Part shown: in pieces, positions 43,508 to 52,513 of the stretch
Position numbering within the stretch: position 1 is the first letter of the stretch
Layout: the number at the start of each line of letters is the position of its first letter
Assembly (NCBI GenBank): GCA_964585925.1
Contig: CAZPFS010000004.1
Span: forward strand, 12,003 to 76,002
DNA length: 64,000 nucleotides
DNA from: JAAZLS01 sp964585925
Lineage (GTDB): Bacteria > Bacillota > Dethiobacteria > DTU022
Reading direction: 5' to 3'
Notes under the pieces: model-generated
The model's database searches: none
What the model saw: the letters and a program-made list of their open reading frames with translations, nothing else
What the model was told of the DNA's origin: nothing
Made by a program: the position numbers and the translations under genes

Positions 43508-44345
43508 TCTTTTACGGCTGGTATTGACCATGACCCTGATCGGAGTCATCTCGGCAGCGGTATTGACGGCGGCCAACGCGGTTACCGAACCGGTAATCAT
43601 CCAGCGTCAGGAGGAGGAGTACCTGCAAACCCTCAGGGAGTACTATCCCGACCTGGTTGATTTCAAAACCAGCGAGACGGCGGAAGGGCGTTTTGATATA
43701 ATCAGTGACCGGCAGCAAGAGATGCTGGGGGTAATGGCCACCGTGCAAACCCAGGGATACGACGGCCCCATCACCTATAACCTGGCGGTGGATGCGGATG
43801 GGCATATTGCCGGAATTAAAATTGTGTCCCACACTGAAACCGAGGGGATGGGCAGCGTGATCTCAGAACCTGATTTCCAGAAACGCCTGGTGGGAAAGGG
43901 CTTTCAGGATCCCATCCAGCCGGAGGTAGATGTAGATACGGTCAGCGGGGCGACCATCAGCTCCTCTGCCCTGATTAATTCGGTACGGCAGACCATGGAG
44001 ATTATTGGCAGTAACTTCTACGGCGCCCAAAAAAAGATGTTGGATCTTACCGGGGTGCCCTCGGGGATTTACCGGGGATCGGCGGAAGGATATGATTCCC
44101 TGCTGGAGATAGAGGTAGTGGTTGATCAAGGCAAGATTACGGATATAACGGTACTGGAACACGGCGATACCGCCACCTATTTTGCCGAGTCGTACGATGT
44201 GGTGCGGCAGCAGATAATCGATCTGCAACGGCTGGAAGCGGTGGATGTAAAAACCGGCGCGACCCAAAGCGCCGAAGGTATTGTTAAAGCAGTGTTCAAC
44301 GCCCTTCAGGGGGTCACAAACGGCAGCGGAGGTGAAGGGGATTGA
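43500..44345 (+). CDS. rnfG: Rnf complex subunit RnfG with duplicated FMN-binding domain
   Basis: 281 residues, against about 190-210 in typical RnfG. An N-terminal membrane anchor (LVLTMTLIGVISAAVLTAANA) precedes the normal FMN_bind domain with the ApbE target DTVSGAT (Thr152). A second complete FMN_bind-like domain follows (about 190-275), with YDSLLEIEVVVDQGKITDITV and a second target DVKTGAT (Thr255). Both fit Dxx[ST]GAT. The extra domain is predicted outside the membrane and could carry a second covalent FMN. It overlaps rnfE by four bases. Confidence 0.95.
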   Translation: MRDLLRLVLTMTLIGVISAAVLTAANAVTEPVIIQRQEEEYLQTLREYYPDLVDFKTSETAEGRFDIISDRQQEMLGVMATVQTQGYDGPITYNLAVDADGHIAGIKIVSHTETEGMGSVISEPDFQKRLVGKGFQDPIQPEVDVDTVSGATISSSALINSVRQTMEIIGSNFYGAQKKMLDLTGVPSGIYRGSAEGYDSLLEIEVVVDQGKITDITVLEHGDTATYFAESYDVVRQQIIDLQRLEAVDVKTGATQSAEGIVKAVFNALQGVTNGSGGEGD

Positions 44346-44944
44346 GCGTCCATTTACAGGATTTTTCCAGAGGGATCTTGAAAGAAAACCCGATATTTCG
44401 TCAATTGCTGGGCTGCTGTCCCACCTTGGCCGTAACCACGCTGGCTATCAACGGTCTGGGGATGGGACTGTCGGCAACAGCGGTGCTGGTCTGTTCCAAT
44501 GTGGTTATTTCCAGCCTGCGCCGCTACATTCCGGAGCGGATTCGCATCCCCTGCTACATCGTGGTCATAGCTACCTTCGTTACGGTGATCGACATGCTGC
44601 TGAAGGCATTCCAGCCGGGACTCTACAAGGCGCTGGGAGTGTTTGTGCCTCTGATCGTGGTCAACTGCATCATTCTGGGGAGGGCGGAGGCCTTTGCCGG
44701 GAAAAGACCCGTGATCAGGTCCATGTTTGACGGGCTGGGGATGGGGCTGGGCTTTACCCTGGCTCTGCTGATTCTTTCCACTATTAGAGAGATTGTGGGG
44801 AAAGGAACTATTTTTGGAATCCAGTTGTTTGGCGCCGGTTTCAAGCCCATGCAGATATTTGCGGCTCCTTCGGGGGCGTTCATCATTTTGGGACTGCTGC
44901 TGGCGTTAACTAATATTATTTACAAGCGCCTGAGTATCGAGTAA
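44342..44944 (+). CDS. rnfE: Rnf complex subunit RnfE
   Basis: 200-residue integral membrane protein with six spans, paired with RnfA around the membrane iron-sulfur centre. RQLLGCCPTLAVT and PLIVVNCIILGRAEAFA carry the conserved Cys and Asn-Cys motifs of the RnfA/RnfE family. TTG start with AGGTGAAGGGG just upstream, overlapping rnfG. Confidence 0.96.
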   Translation: MSVHLQDFSRGILKENPIFRQLLGCCPTLAVTTLAINGLGMGLSATAVLVCSNVVISSLRRYIPERIRIPCYIVVIATFVTVIDMLLKAFQPGLYKALGVFVPLIVVNCIILGRAEAFAGKRPVIRSMFDGLGMGLGFTLALLILSTIREIVGKGTIFGIQLFGAGFKPMQIFAAPSGAFIILGLLLALTNIIYKRLSIE

Positions 44945-44966
44945 GCTCCGGTACGGGAGGACGGAC

Positions 44967-45548
44967 ATGGGAAAATTGATTTCAATCATCTTTATTTATA
45001 TCTTCGTGGAAAATTTTGTGCTGCAGCGTTTCTTCGGGATCTGCCCGTTCCTGGGAGTATCCCGGAAGATGGAGACGGCTACCGGTATGGGGATGGCGGT
45101 TATTTTTGTGATGACCCTGTCCACCCTGGTCACCTGGCTGGTGCAGATCTATATTCTGGACCCTTTTGGGTTGCAGTACCTGCAGGTCGTTACCTTTATT
45201 CTAATCATCGCCGGGCTGGTGCAGATGGTGGAAACTGTCCTCAAGAAGATCAGCCCTACTTTGTACCAGGGACTGGGGATTTACCTGCCTTTGATTACCA
45301 CCAACTGTGCGGTGTTGGCGGTAACTTTACTTTCGGTCCGGCAGGAGTTTTCGCTGGTAGAATCGCTGGTGTTTGCTATTGCCGCTTCCATAGGTTTTAC
45401 GCTGGCCCTGCTGATCATGTCTGGGATTAGAGAAAGGCTCGAACTGGCCGATGTCCCCGGGCCGATGAAGGGCTCGGCGATCACTTTGATCACGGCCGGC
45501 ATTTTGTCCCTGGCCTTTATGGGTTTTAAGGGAATGTTGACCCTGTAA
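44967..45548 (+). CDS. rnfA: Rnf complex subunit RnfA
   Basis: 193 residues, six membrane spans, homologous to RnfE with inverted topology. VLQRFFGICPFLGVS and YLPLITTNCAVLAVTLL contain the cysteines that hold the membrane-embedded cluster in the structurally known Rnf complex. GGAGG precedes the ATG. Confidence 0.96.
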   Translation: MGKLISIIFIYIFVENFVLQRFFGICPFLGVSRKMETATGMGMAVIFVMTLSTLVTWLVQIYILDPFGLQYLQVVTFILIIAGLVQMVETVLKKISPTLYQGLGIYLPLITTNCAVLAVTLLSVRQEFSLVESLVFAIAASIGFTLALLIMSGIRERLELADVPGPMKGSAITLITAGILSLAFMGFKGMLTL

Positions 45549-45665
45549 AGGCACGGCCGGAGACCGGAGGAGCTAGGAATTGGAATGAGCTATCAATAAG
45601 GTTCAATGTCCGCGTCATCCGGATCACAGCCGGTGATCCGGTATTTCAGGGAGGTGGGTCTAACC

Positions 45666-46508
45666 GTGGAGGGACAGATGATCTGGGCCGTTATTACCCT
45701 GGGCGGTCTGGGAGTATTGTTTGGAGCATTGCTGGCGGTGACCGCCCGTTATTTTGCGGTGGAAACAAATCCCAAGATAGATGAAATAGCAGAGGCTCTT
45801 CCCGGGGCCAACTGCGGGGCCTGTGGATATGCGGGTTGCCAAAATTTTGCCCAGGCACTGGTAGAAGGAAGGGCAACGGTAAACGGTTGCATTCCCGGGG
45901 GCAATGATACTGCCGGGGCGCTGGGAAAGATTTTAGGACTTGAAGCCGAAAATAAAGAGCCCATGGTGGCGGCGGTGTTCTGCCTGGGAGACCGGGAAAA
46001 GGCAAAAGAGTCTTTTATTTATGATGGGATACAGGATTGCCGGATTGCAGAAGAATTCGGGGGCGGGTTCAAAGACTGCCCTTACGGTTGCCTGGGGCTG
46101 GGCACCTGTGTGGCCGCCTGCCCTTTTGAAGCCCTGCAAATGGGTCCGCACGGTCTGCCGGTTGTGGATCCGGAGAAATGCACCGGCTGCGAGCTGTGCA
46201 AGGAGGCCTGTCCCCGGGGGATCATCCGGATGATCCCCCGGGAAAAACGGGGGCATCTGGTAATGTGCAATTCCTATCAGAAAGGCAAAGCTGTTTCCAG
46301 CGTCTGCCGGGTGGGTTGCATTGCCTGTGCGGCCTGTGTGAAGGCCTGCCCGCAGAAAGCGATTGTCATGGAAAACAACCTGGCGGTAATTGATCTGAAC
46401 CTGTGCGATGATTGTGGGGCCTGTGTGGCAAAATGCCGCCCGGGATGTATAATCCCCCGCAGCAGCCACGGCACTGTAACCGAACAGGCGGAAACCGCCA
46501 GTGCCTGA
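45666..46508 (+). CDS. rnfB: Rnf complex subunit RnfB
   Basis: 280 residues, the ferredoxin-accepting subunit. A single N-terminal span is followed by the Fe-S (NqrF-like) domain CGACGYAGC...C and several [4Fe-4S] clusters: CPYGCLGLGTCVAACP, CTGCELCKEACP, CIACAACVKACP and CDDCGACVAKC. GTG 45666, ten bases after GGAGG, was preferred; ATG 45678 is the alternative. It closes rnfCDGEAB, the gene order of clostridial and acetogen Rnf operons. Confidence 0.95.
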   Translation: MEGQMIWAVITLGGLGVLFGALLAVTARYFAVETNPKIDEIAEALPGANCGACGYAGCQNFAQALVEGRATVNGCIPGGNDTAGALGKILGLEAENKEPMVAAVFCLGDREKAKESFIYDGIQDCRIAEEFGGGFKDCPYGCLGLGTCVAACPFEALQMGPHGLPVVDPEKCTGCELCKEACPRGIIRMIPREKRGHLVMCNSYQKGKAVSSVCRVGCIACAACVKACPQKAIVMENNLAVIDLNLCDDCGACVAKCRPGCIIPRSSHGTVTEQAETASA

Positions 46509-46661
46509 AATTTACAAGGCACAGTTGCCGGCCGGTTCAAAAGCAGTAGCCTTATCATGGTTTCCTTTTATTGGATACGCCGGGAAAGACGAAGGACGAT
46601 GCCTGCATAGGCAATCGTGCCTTCTGTTGGGAAAAAGGTGAGAGGGTACCATATATATCCC

Positions 46662-46689
46662 TTGTTTTTTACAGGGCGGGTGATATATT
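46662..46689 (+). promoter_or_regulatory. Putative promoter for apbE
   Basis: TTGTTT, 16 bases, TATATT (46684-46689), about 32 bases before the apbE start. It would allow apbE to be transcribed apart from rnf. Confidence 0.35.
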
Positions 46690-46720
46690 TAAAGGGAACT
46701 ATGTGACAAGGAGCTGTCAG

Positions 46721-47794
46721 GTGTCGTTTTCTGTCAATAAACATCCTTCAGAGTCATTTTGTTCGTTGATCAAAACAGCGCTGCCAATATTGGCGGTTGC
46801 GGGTCTGACCATAGTGGGGATCAGGTTGGCTTCCGGGTACAAAGGAAATACCGGGATGGATGATTTTCACCGTGAAATCAGGCTGCTTATGGACACCACA
46901 GTGGAAATAGTGCTGCCGGCGGGCAACCCGGCAGAAGCCGGAGTGCTCAACCGGGTTTTTAGTGAGATGGAGCGTCTGGAGACCCGGTTCAGCAGGAACC
47001 TTGAGGGGAGCGAGATCTCGAATCTCAATGAACAGGCCGGTCAGGGGCCGGTAAGGGTCGGCGCAGATACTATTGATATGTTGCAGCAAGCCCGGAATAT
47101 CTTTGATTTGAGCGAGGGGGCGTTTGATCCTGCTGTTGCTCCCCTGCTTGATCTGTGGGGCTTTTCGAATAAAACCTACCGTGTTCCTTTAAAAAATGAA
47201 ATTGAGACCCTTTTGCCGCTGGTGGATTATGCCCTGGTGGAAATAGACCGCCCCCGCAGGGAGGTAAGCTTTCTGGCGGAGAAAGTTAGTTTGGATTTAG
47301 GGGGAATTGCCAAAGGGTATATAGTTGACCGGGGAGTGGATCTGCTGCGCCAAGGGGGGGTCAACCATGGTTTTATCGATGCTGGTGGTGACATCGGTAT
47401 TGCAGGCCCCCGGCCGGACGGCAAACCTTGGCGTATCGCGGTTCGGCATCCGCGGCAGGAGGGAAAAATATTGGCGGTAATCCCGCTTTCTTCCGGTGCG
47501 GTTGCTACTTCCGGCGACTATGAACGAATGTTTGAACAAGGGGGGCAACGCTATCACCATATTCTCGATCCCGATACCGGTTACCCGGCGAGTGGATTGA
47601 CAAGTGCCACCGTGATCGCCCCCAACGCCACCGAAGCGGATGCATTGTCTACCGCTGTATTTGTGTTGGGTCCCGGGCCGGGCCTGGAGCTGGTAGAATC
47701 ACTGCCCGGGGTGGAGGCGATCCTGGTTACGCCCCGGCTGGAAATTATTATTTCCAGCGGTCTGAAGGGCAAGATAGAGTTGCCGGATTATTAG
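46721..47794 (+). CDS. apbE: FAD:protein FMN transferase ApbE
   Basis: 357 residues from GTG 46721 (AAGGAG seven bases upstream). An N-terminal membrane anchor (ALPILAVAGLTIVGIRLAS) places the enzyme outside. Conserved segments are MDTTVEIVL, DPAVAPLLDLWGF, SLDLGGIAKGYIVDRG, DAGGDI and HHILDPDTGYPA, the last two with metal and FAD ligands. It transfers FMN to Thr in Dxx[ST]GAT motifs; RnfD and the double-domain RnfG are its evident targets here. Confidence 0.95.
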   Translation: MSFSVNKHPSESFCSLIKTALPILAVAGLTIVGIRLASGYKGNTGMDDFHREIRLLMDTTVEIVLPAGNPAEAGVLNRVFSEMERLETRFSRNLEGSEISNLNEQAGQGPVRVGADTIDMLQQARNIFDLSEGAFDPAVAPLLDLWGFSNKTYRVPLKNEIETLLPLVDYALVEIDRPRREVSFLAEKVSLDLGGIAKGYIVDRGVDLLRQGGVNHGFIDAGGDIGIAGPRPDGKPWRIAVRHPRQEGKILAVIPLSSGAVATSGDYERMFEQGGQRYHHILDPDTGYPASGLTSATVIAPNATEADALSTAVFVLGPGPGLELVESLPGVEAILVTPRLEIIISSGLKGKIELPDY

Positions 47795-47870
47795 CCTGAA
47801 TCGGTTTCGCCGGCGGGCAACAGGTCAAAGCCTCATTGATCTGAAGATGTCACAAACCGGGTGTAATGTA

Positions 47871-48416
47871 ATGAAATTGACCCAAACTGTTCAATTGAGC
47901 CGCCTGGCCGTGCTGGTGGCATTGGCTGCCGGAATCCATACCCTGGAGGCAGTTCTGCCATTTCCGATGCCGGTTCCGGGAGCCCGGTTGGGATTGGCCA
48001 ATATAATAACTCTGCTGACCCTGTCCCTGTTTGGGCTGCAAAGCGGCCTGGCGGTGGCTGTATTGCGGGTATTGCTGGGTAGCCTGTTGACCGGTACCTT
48101 TATGGGGTTTGGATTCTGGTTGAGCCTGACGGGAGGGGCGGCAAGCTGCCTGGTGATGGCGGCTATGGTAAAACTGGTCAAGCGGGGGGTTGTAACCTTG
48201 TTTTCCGCCAGCGTGCTGGGGGCGGTAACCCATAACGTGGCCCAGCTGGCCGTGGCCGGCCTGATGGTAAACAGTTTGGCCTTATTCAGAGGTTATTTTC
48301 CGCTGTCGGTGCTCCTGTCGCTGCCTACGGGGTTGCTTACCGGGGCAGCGGCGGTTTATCTGGAGGGGATAACTTTGAGGATCTTTAAGCAAACCGGTTC
48401 CCTGGAGCAGCTTTAG
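47871..48416 (+). CDS. Gx transporter family membrane protein
   Basis: 181 residues, about five hydrophobic spans. PVPGARLGLANIITLL and VLRVLLGSLLTGTF are the signature of the Gx transporter family (formerly mislabelled heptaprenyl diphosphate synthase component I), ECF-type S-protein relatives of unknown substrate. It repeatedly occurs with apbE and rnf genes, hinting at a flavin or quinone-related role; that is inference from context. ATG 47871 was taken over an upstream in-frame start. Its TAG is followed within ten bases by the maf coding frame. Confidence 0.8.
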   Translation: MKLTQTVQLSRLAVLVALAAGIHTLEAVLPFPMPVPGARLGLANIITLLTLSLFGLQSGLAVAVLRVLLGSLLTGTFMGFGFWLSLTGGAASCLVMAAMVKLVKRGVVTLFSASVLGAVTHNVAQLAVAGLMVNSLALFRGYFPLSVLLSLPTGLLTGAAAVYLEGITLRIFKQTGSLEQL

Positions 48417-48425
48417 GAGACGGAG

Positions 48426-49040
48426 ATAATACTTGCCTCCGCTTCGCCTCGCCGGGCGCAGTTGCTGGCGCAGGCTGGGATACCTTTCCGGGTAGTCCCG
48501 GCGGAAAGTGTGGAAATCTGGCCCGACATACTGCCGGCGGAGCCGGCAGTGTTTGCCCGGCAAATTGCGCTGGATAAGGCAGAACAGGTAGCCGGTAAAT
48601 TGTCCCGGGGGATTGTGCTGGGAGCGGATACGGTTGTTTGGCACCGCGGAGAAATTCTGGGGCAGCCGAAAGATCCGACGGATGCCCGCCGGATGCTCCG
48701 CCGTTTGAGCGGCGACCAACACCGGGTAATTACGGGGATAGCTCTGGTGGATGCCGCTTCCGGGCGACGGCTGGCCGATGTTGTTGAAACCCGGGTCTGG
48801 GTGAAGGAACTGGGGGGAGAGCCGATAGATGCCTATGTTTTAACCGGGGAGCCTCTCGACAAGGCTGGAGCATATGGAATTCAAGGAAAAGCTGCTCTGT
48901 TCATTGAAAAAATCGAAGGATGTTATTTTAATGTGGTAGGACTGCCCCTGGGCCGGCTCTGCCTCCTGTTGTCCCGAATGGGAATATCACCATGGGTTCA
49001 CTGGAGGAAGAGCGATGAACAGGGAAAAGCTGACCATTAA
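48426..49040 (+). CDS. maf: Maf-like nucleotide pyrophosphatase (non-canonical start)
   Basis: About 204 residues. The invariant N-terminal motif IILASASPRR is encoded at 48426-48455, but no ATG, GTG or TTG lies between the in-frame TAG at 48414-48416 and that motif. The only upstream codons are GAG, ACG, GAG, then ATA ATA. AGGAG (48415-48419) is six bases before ATA 48426, so an AUA start (or ACG 48420) is implied unless there is a sequence error; TTG 48462 would delete the motif. Further motifs: GADTVVW, GQPKDPTDA, HRVITG. Maf hydrolyses non-canonical dTTP/UTP analogues. It overlaps radC by 26 bases. Confidence 0.87.
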   Translation: MILASASPRRAQLLAQAGIPFRVVPAESVEIWPDILPAEPAVFARQIALDKAEQVAGKLSRGIVLGADTVVWHRGEILGQPKDPTDARRMLRRLSGDQHRVITGIALVDAASGRRLADVVETRVWVKELGGEPIDAYVLTGEPLDKAGAYGIQGKAALFIEKIEGCYFNVVGLPLGRLCLLLSRMGISPWVHWRKSDEQGKADH

Positions 49041-49707
49041 GGACTTGCCCGAACAGGAGAGGCCGAGGGAAAAGTTGAAATTCTTGGGGCCGGGGGCCCT
49101 GTCCAATGCCGAACTGCTGGCGGTACTGCTGCGGAGCGGCACGCGGCAGGAAACCGCAACCGCACTGGCCTCCCGGCTGCTGGCGGTTAGCGGGAGCCTG
49201 CGGGCTCTGGCGGATCTGACTTTGGAGGAAATGGAACAGGTTAAGGGGGTGGGACTGGCCAAGGCGGTGCAGGTCAAGGCTGCGTTTGAATTGGGTCGGC
49301 GCCTGGCCACTGCTCCCCGGGGGGATCAGGATCGGATTACCAATCCCCGCTTGGCGGCAGAGCTGTTCATGGAGGATCTGCGCTACAAGAAAAAAGAATA
49401 CTTTGAGTTGCTGCTGTTGAATACCAAAAATCAGGTAATATCAAGGGAAAGAATCTCGGTGGGATGCCTCAGTTCTTCCATTGTTCACCCCCGGGAAATT
49501 TTTACCATCCCTGTGCGGAAAAGTGCCGCCTCTGTTATCCTGGTACACAATCATCCCAGCGGCGACCCTACACCCAGCCAGGAAGATCTGGAGGTCACCC
49601 GACGATTGGTGGAAGCGGGGCAGATTCTGGGGATTGCCGTGCAGGATCATATTATTATCGGGGATGGATGCTATATCAGTTTCAAGGAGAAGGGATTCCT
49701 CAATTGA
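49015..49707 (+). CDS. radC: RadC family JAB-domain protein
   Basis: 230 residues. An N-terminal helix-hairpin-helix region (LTLEEMEQVKGVGLAKAVQVKAAFEL) is joined to a JAMM metalloprotease-fold domain with HNHPSGDPTPSQED and an upstream Glu. The role in DNA repair is historical and doubtful. GGAGGAAG lies before the ATG. It sits between maf and mreB, as in many Gram-positive and Gram-negative genomes. Confidence 0.93.
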   Translation: MNREKLTIKDLPEQERPREKLKFLGPGALSNAELLAVLLRSGTRQETATALASRLLAVSGSLRALADLTLEEMEQVKGVGLAKAVQVKAAFELGRRLATAPRGDQDRITNPRLAAELFMEDLRYKKKEYFELLLLNTKNQVISRERISVGCLSSSIVHPREIFTIPVRKSAASVILVHNHPSGDPTPSQEDLEVTRRLVEAGQILGIAVQDHIIIGDGCYISFKEKGFLN

Positions 49708-49734
49708 CATAATATTTTGCCGCCCGGCTAGAAT
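49704..49734 (+). promoter_or_regulatory. Putative promoter for the mreB operon
   Basis: TTGACA (49704-49709) and TAGAAT (49729-49734) with a 19-base spacer, overlapping the radC stop. It would leave a leader of about 180 bases before mreB. The spacing is longer than ideal. Confidence 0.4.
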
Positions 49735-49919
49735 ATTATTTTACTGTGTCTCTGCCCACCGGCGGGAGACCAACAGGCCGCAGTCAAATCGGACCGGCTT
49801 TGGATCGAGCCCGGGAGCGGGTTTATGATTGCAGGCGAAAATTTACAAACAGGGCGATCTGCAGCACGGCAATGAAATACGGCCATGAGTATGGCCACAT
49901 CTACGGAAGGAGTATGCCG

Positions 49920-50951
49920 ATGTCCTCATTGTTCAGGATGTTCTCAAAAGAAATGGCTATTGATCTGGGTACTGCCAACACGTTGATCTACGTCAAGGGG
50001 AAAGGAGTGGTGCTGCAGGAACCTTCTGTGGTGGCCATCATCCGGGATACCGGGTCTATTTTGGCGGTAGGCGAGGAAGCAAAACTGATGATCGGGCGGA
50101 CACCGGGAAATATTGTGGCCATGAGGCCGATGAAAGACGGGGTAATTGCGGACTTTGATGTTACCCAGGCCATGTTGCGCCACTTTATAAATAAGGTTGT
50201 TCACAATCGCGGTATTTTCAGACCCCAGGTAATTATCTGTGTGCCGTCGGGGGTAACCGAGGTGGAAAAGAGAGCGGTACTGGATGCCACGCAGCAAACC
50301 GCCCGGGAAGCCTACCTGATTGAAGAGCCCATGGCAGCTGCCATCGGGGCGGGGCTGCCGGTGAATGAACCTACCGGAAGCATGATTGTGGATATCGGCG
50401 GGGGCACCTCCGAGGTGGCCATAATTTCACTGGGGGGCATTGTCACCTGCAAATCTATCCGGGTGGGCGGGGACGATATGGAAGAAGCGATCATTCAGCA
50501 CATTAAAAAACAATATAATCTGATGATCGGCGATCGGACCGCGGAAGAAGTCAAAATCGGTATCGGCACCGCTTATCACCGGGAGAACTGTAACCAGATG
50601 GAGGTACGAGGAAGGGATCTGGTATCAGGTTTGCCTAAAACCGTTATCATTGGCTCGGAAGAGATAGCGGAAGCCCTGACCGATCCGGTCCAACTGATCA
50701 TAGACGCCATTCGGGTAACACTGGAAAAAACCCCTCCCGAGCTGGCTGCCGATATAATGGACAAGGGGATTATCCTCACTGGGGGTGGTTCTTTGCTGCA
50801 TGGTTTTGATCGCCGAATATCCGAAGAGACGGGAATACCATCTTTTCTGGCGGAAAACCCGCTGAACTGTGTTGTAATGGGGGCCGGTGAGGCGCTTTCA
50901 GAGATTGCGCTGCTGAGGAGGGTAACCGTTACCTCCCGCAGATCTTCTTAA
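49920..50951 (+). CDS. mreB: Rod-shape actin homologue MreB
   Basis: 343 residues from ATG 49920, seven bases after GGAAGGAG. The actin-fold nucleotide motifs are clear: IDLGTANTLIYVKGKG (phosphate 1), VDIGGGTSEVAIISLGG (phosphate 2) and ILTGGGSLLHGFD (adenosine), plus EPMAAAIGAGLPV. The upstream in-frame extension to 49746 is unlikely to be translated. MreB directs the elongasome; mreC, mreD, mrdA and rodA follow in order. Confidence 0.97.
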   Translation: MSSLFRMFSKEMAIDLGTANTLIYVKGKGVVLQEPSVVAIIRDTGSILAVGEEAKLMIGRTPGNIVAMRPMKDGVIADFDVTQAMLRHFINKVVHNRGIFRPQVIICVPSGVTEVEKRAVLDATQQTAREAYLIEEPMAAAIGAGLPVNEPTGSMIVDIGGGTSEVAIISLGGIVTCKSIRVGGDDMEEAIIQHIKKQYNLMIGDRTAEEVKIGIGTAYHRENCNQMEVRGRDLVSGLPKTVIIGSEEIAEALTDPVQLIIDAIRVTLEKTPPELAADIMDKGIILTGGGSLLHGFDRRISEETGIPSFLAENPLNCVVMGAGEALSEIALLRRVTVTSRRSS

Positions 50952-51044
50952 ATATCAAGATGGGTTAAAGGTGCCCGGGAATTGGCCAACTGGGATCTGT
51001 CCGATCCGCGTGCCGTTCAACCCTGGTGAAAGGTGAACTGCTAA

Positions 51045-51980
51045 TTGGCTAACAGGCGCTCCAAAAGGTACAACAGGCTGTATCTTCTTCTGGCCATGGT
51101 ACTGGGGCTGCTGCTGCTTATTAATTATACCGGCGGCAGAAAGGATTTTACCCCCTTAGAAGATGCAGTGCTGACCCTGTTTGCACCGGTGCAGAAAATG
51201 TTTGCCCGGGCCGGTACAAATATTCAGTATTTTTTTGATACGGTGGCTGAATTTCAAAAGTACAAATCGGAAAACGAATACCTGAAAAAAGAGATAGCCC
51301 TGCTGGAATCCCGGCTTCACTACCTTCAGGAGCTGCAAACGGAAAACCACCGCTATCGTAAGCTTCTGGAATTCAGCCAAGACAGCGGCTTTGAGATCTT
51401 GCCGGCGGAGGTGATTGCCCGCGATCCCAGCCAGTGGTTCGGGGCGATTACTGTCAGCCGGGGCTACCTGGACGGTGTGCAGCAGGAAATGGCAGTGATC
51501 ACCGATCAGGGGCTCGTGGGCATGATTTCTTCGGTATCCCCGCATTCTTCACAGGTAATTCTGTTAACCGACCCCCGCCTGGCGGTCAGCGCCATAGTGC
51601 AGCGTTCCCGGGAAGCGGGAGTGGTGGGCATAGTGGAGAGCTATCCCAAATCTCCGGTTTATCTGAGGTTGACCAACCTGCCCCTGGAGGCCAACGTGCT
51701 TCCCGGGGATCATGTTATTTCTTCGGGAATGGGCGGAATCTTTCCCAAAGGGCTGTATATCGGGAAGGTCAGGGAATTGGACCAGGATCAGCCGGGGTTG
51801 GTGCTGACGGCGGTAATCGAGCCCAAGGTGGATTTCAATCGTCTGGAAGAGGTATTGATTGTGGTGGGGGGCAGTTATCACTGGGGTGAAGCGGAAACGG
51901 AAGACGATCATGAATTAAACTCCATGGAAGAAACAAATGGGGAAGAAAAGACGGGCGACTTCCGGGAGACTGAACAATGA
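51045..51980 (+). CDS. mreC: Rod-shape-determining protein MreC
   Basis: 311 residues. A cytoplasmic basic N-terminus (RRSKRYNR), one membrane span (LYLLLAMVLGLLLLINY), a coiled coil (KSENEYLKKEIALLESRLHYLQELQ) and the beta domain with VIARDPSQWFGAITVSRG and VISSGMGGIFPKGLYIG. It bridges MreB with the periplasmic-side synthases. TTG start after AAGGTGA. An acidic tail of about 35 residues ends the protein. Four-base overlap with mreD. Confidence 0.95.
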   Translation: MANRRSKRYNRLYLLLAMVLGLLLLINYTGGRKDFTPLEDAVLTLFAPVQKMFARAGTNIQYFFDTVAEFQKYKSENEYLKKEIALLESRLHYLQELQTENHRYRKLLEFSQDSGFEILPAEVIARDPSQWFGAITVSRGYLDGVQQEMAVITDQGLVGMISSVSPHSSQVILLTDPRLAVSAIVQRSREAGVVGIVESYPKSPVYLRLTNLPLEANVLPGDHVISSGMGGIFPKGLYIGKVRELDQDQPGLVLTAVIEPKVDFNRLEEVLIVVGGSYHWGEAETEDDHELNSMEETNGEEKTGDFRETEQ

Positions 51981-52513
51981 TACTGTACACGGCGATAGCG
52001 ATAAGTTTTATACTGGCCCTTCTGCTGGAAGGGTCAGTGCTCTCGTTTTTTATAGTAGAGCGCGCTCTTCCCGATTTGCTTCTGGTATTGGTAATGATGT
52101 GGGGGTTTATTTTGGGACGCCGGTCGGGAGCCTTGTTGGGCTTGTTAGGGGGATTTTTCCAGGACATTTTGTTTGGTTCAGGCCTGGGCTATTTTGCGCT
52201 GGCCAAAATGTTAATGGGTTACGGAGCGGGAACGCTGGGCCGGGAATTTTACCGGGAGCAGTTGCTGGCGCCGGTATTATTGTTATTTGTCGGCACCCTT
52301 TCTCATGAACTGATGTTGAATATTTTGGTCAGCCAGTTTATTGGACTGGGCCTGCCGGTCAAATGGACGATAAACCATTTCCTGATCCCCAAAGCCGTCT
52401 ATAACTCCGGGTTGACGCTTTTGTTGTACCCCTTCATGATGTATTTGTACAATACCCTGGGCAAGAAAAATATCAGGTTGAGGGGGCAGGGAAGGGGGCT
52501 TTGGGGTGAATAA
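51977..52513 (+). CDS. mreD: Rod-shape-determining protein MreD
   Basis: 178 residues, mostly hydrophobic with five to six spans. RALPDLLLVLVMMWGFILGRRSGALLGLLGGFFQDILFG is characteristic of MreD (the segment is quoted in part: DLLLVLVMMWG and GFFQDILFG). It is a membrane partner of MreC. It overlaps mreC by four and mrdA by eight bases. Confidence 0.93.
   Translation: MILYTAIAISFILALLLEGSVLSFFIVERALPDLLLVLVMMWGFILGRRSGALLGLLGGFFQDILFGSGLGYFALAKMLMGYGAGTLGREFYREQLLAPVLLLFVGTLSHELMLNILVSQFIGLGLPVKWTINHFLIPKAVYNSGLTLLLYPFMMYLYNTLGKKNIRLRGQGRGLWGE

Noticed and set aside
49746..49919. N-terminal extension of MreB
   Set aside because: ATG 49920 has a well-spaced GGAAGGAG and gives the normal family length; the upstream residues do not resemble MreB.
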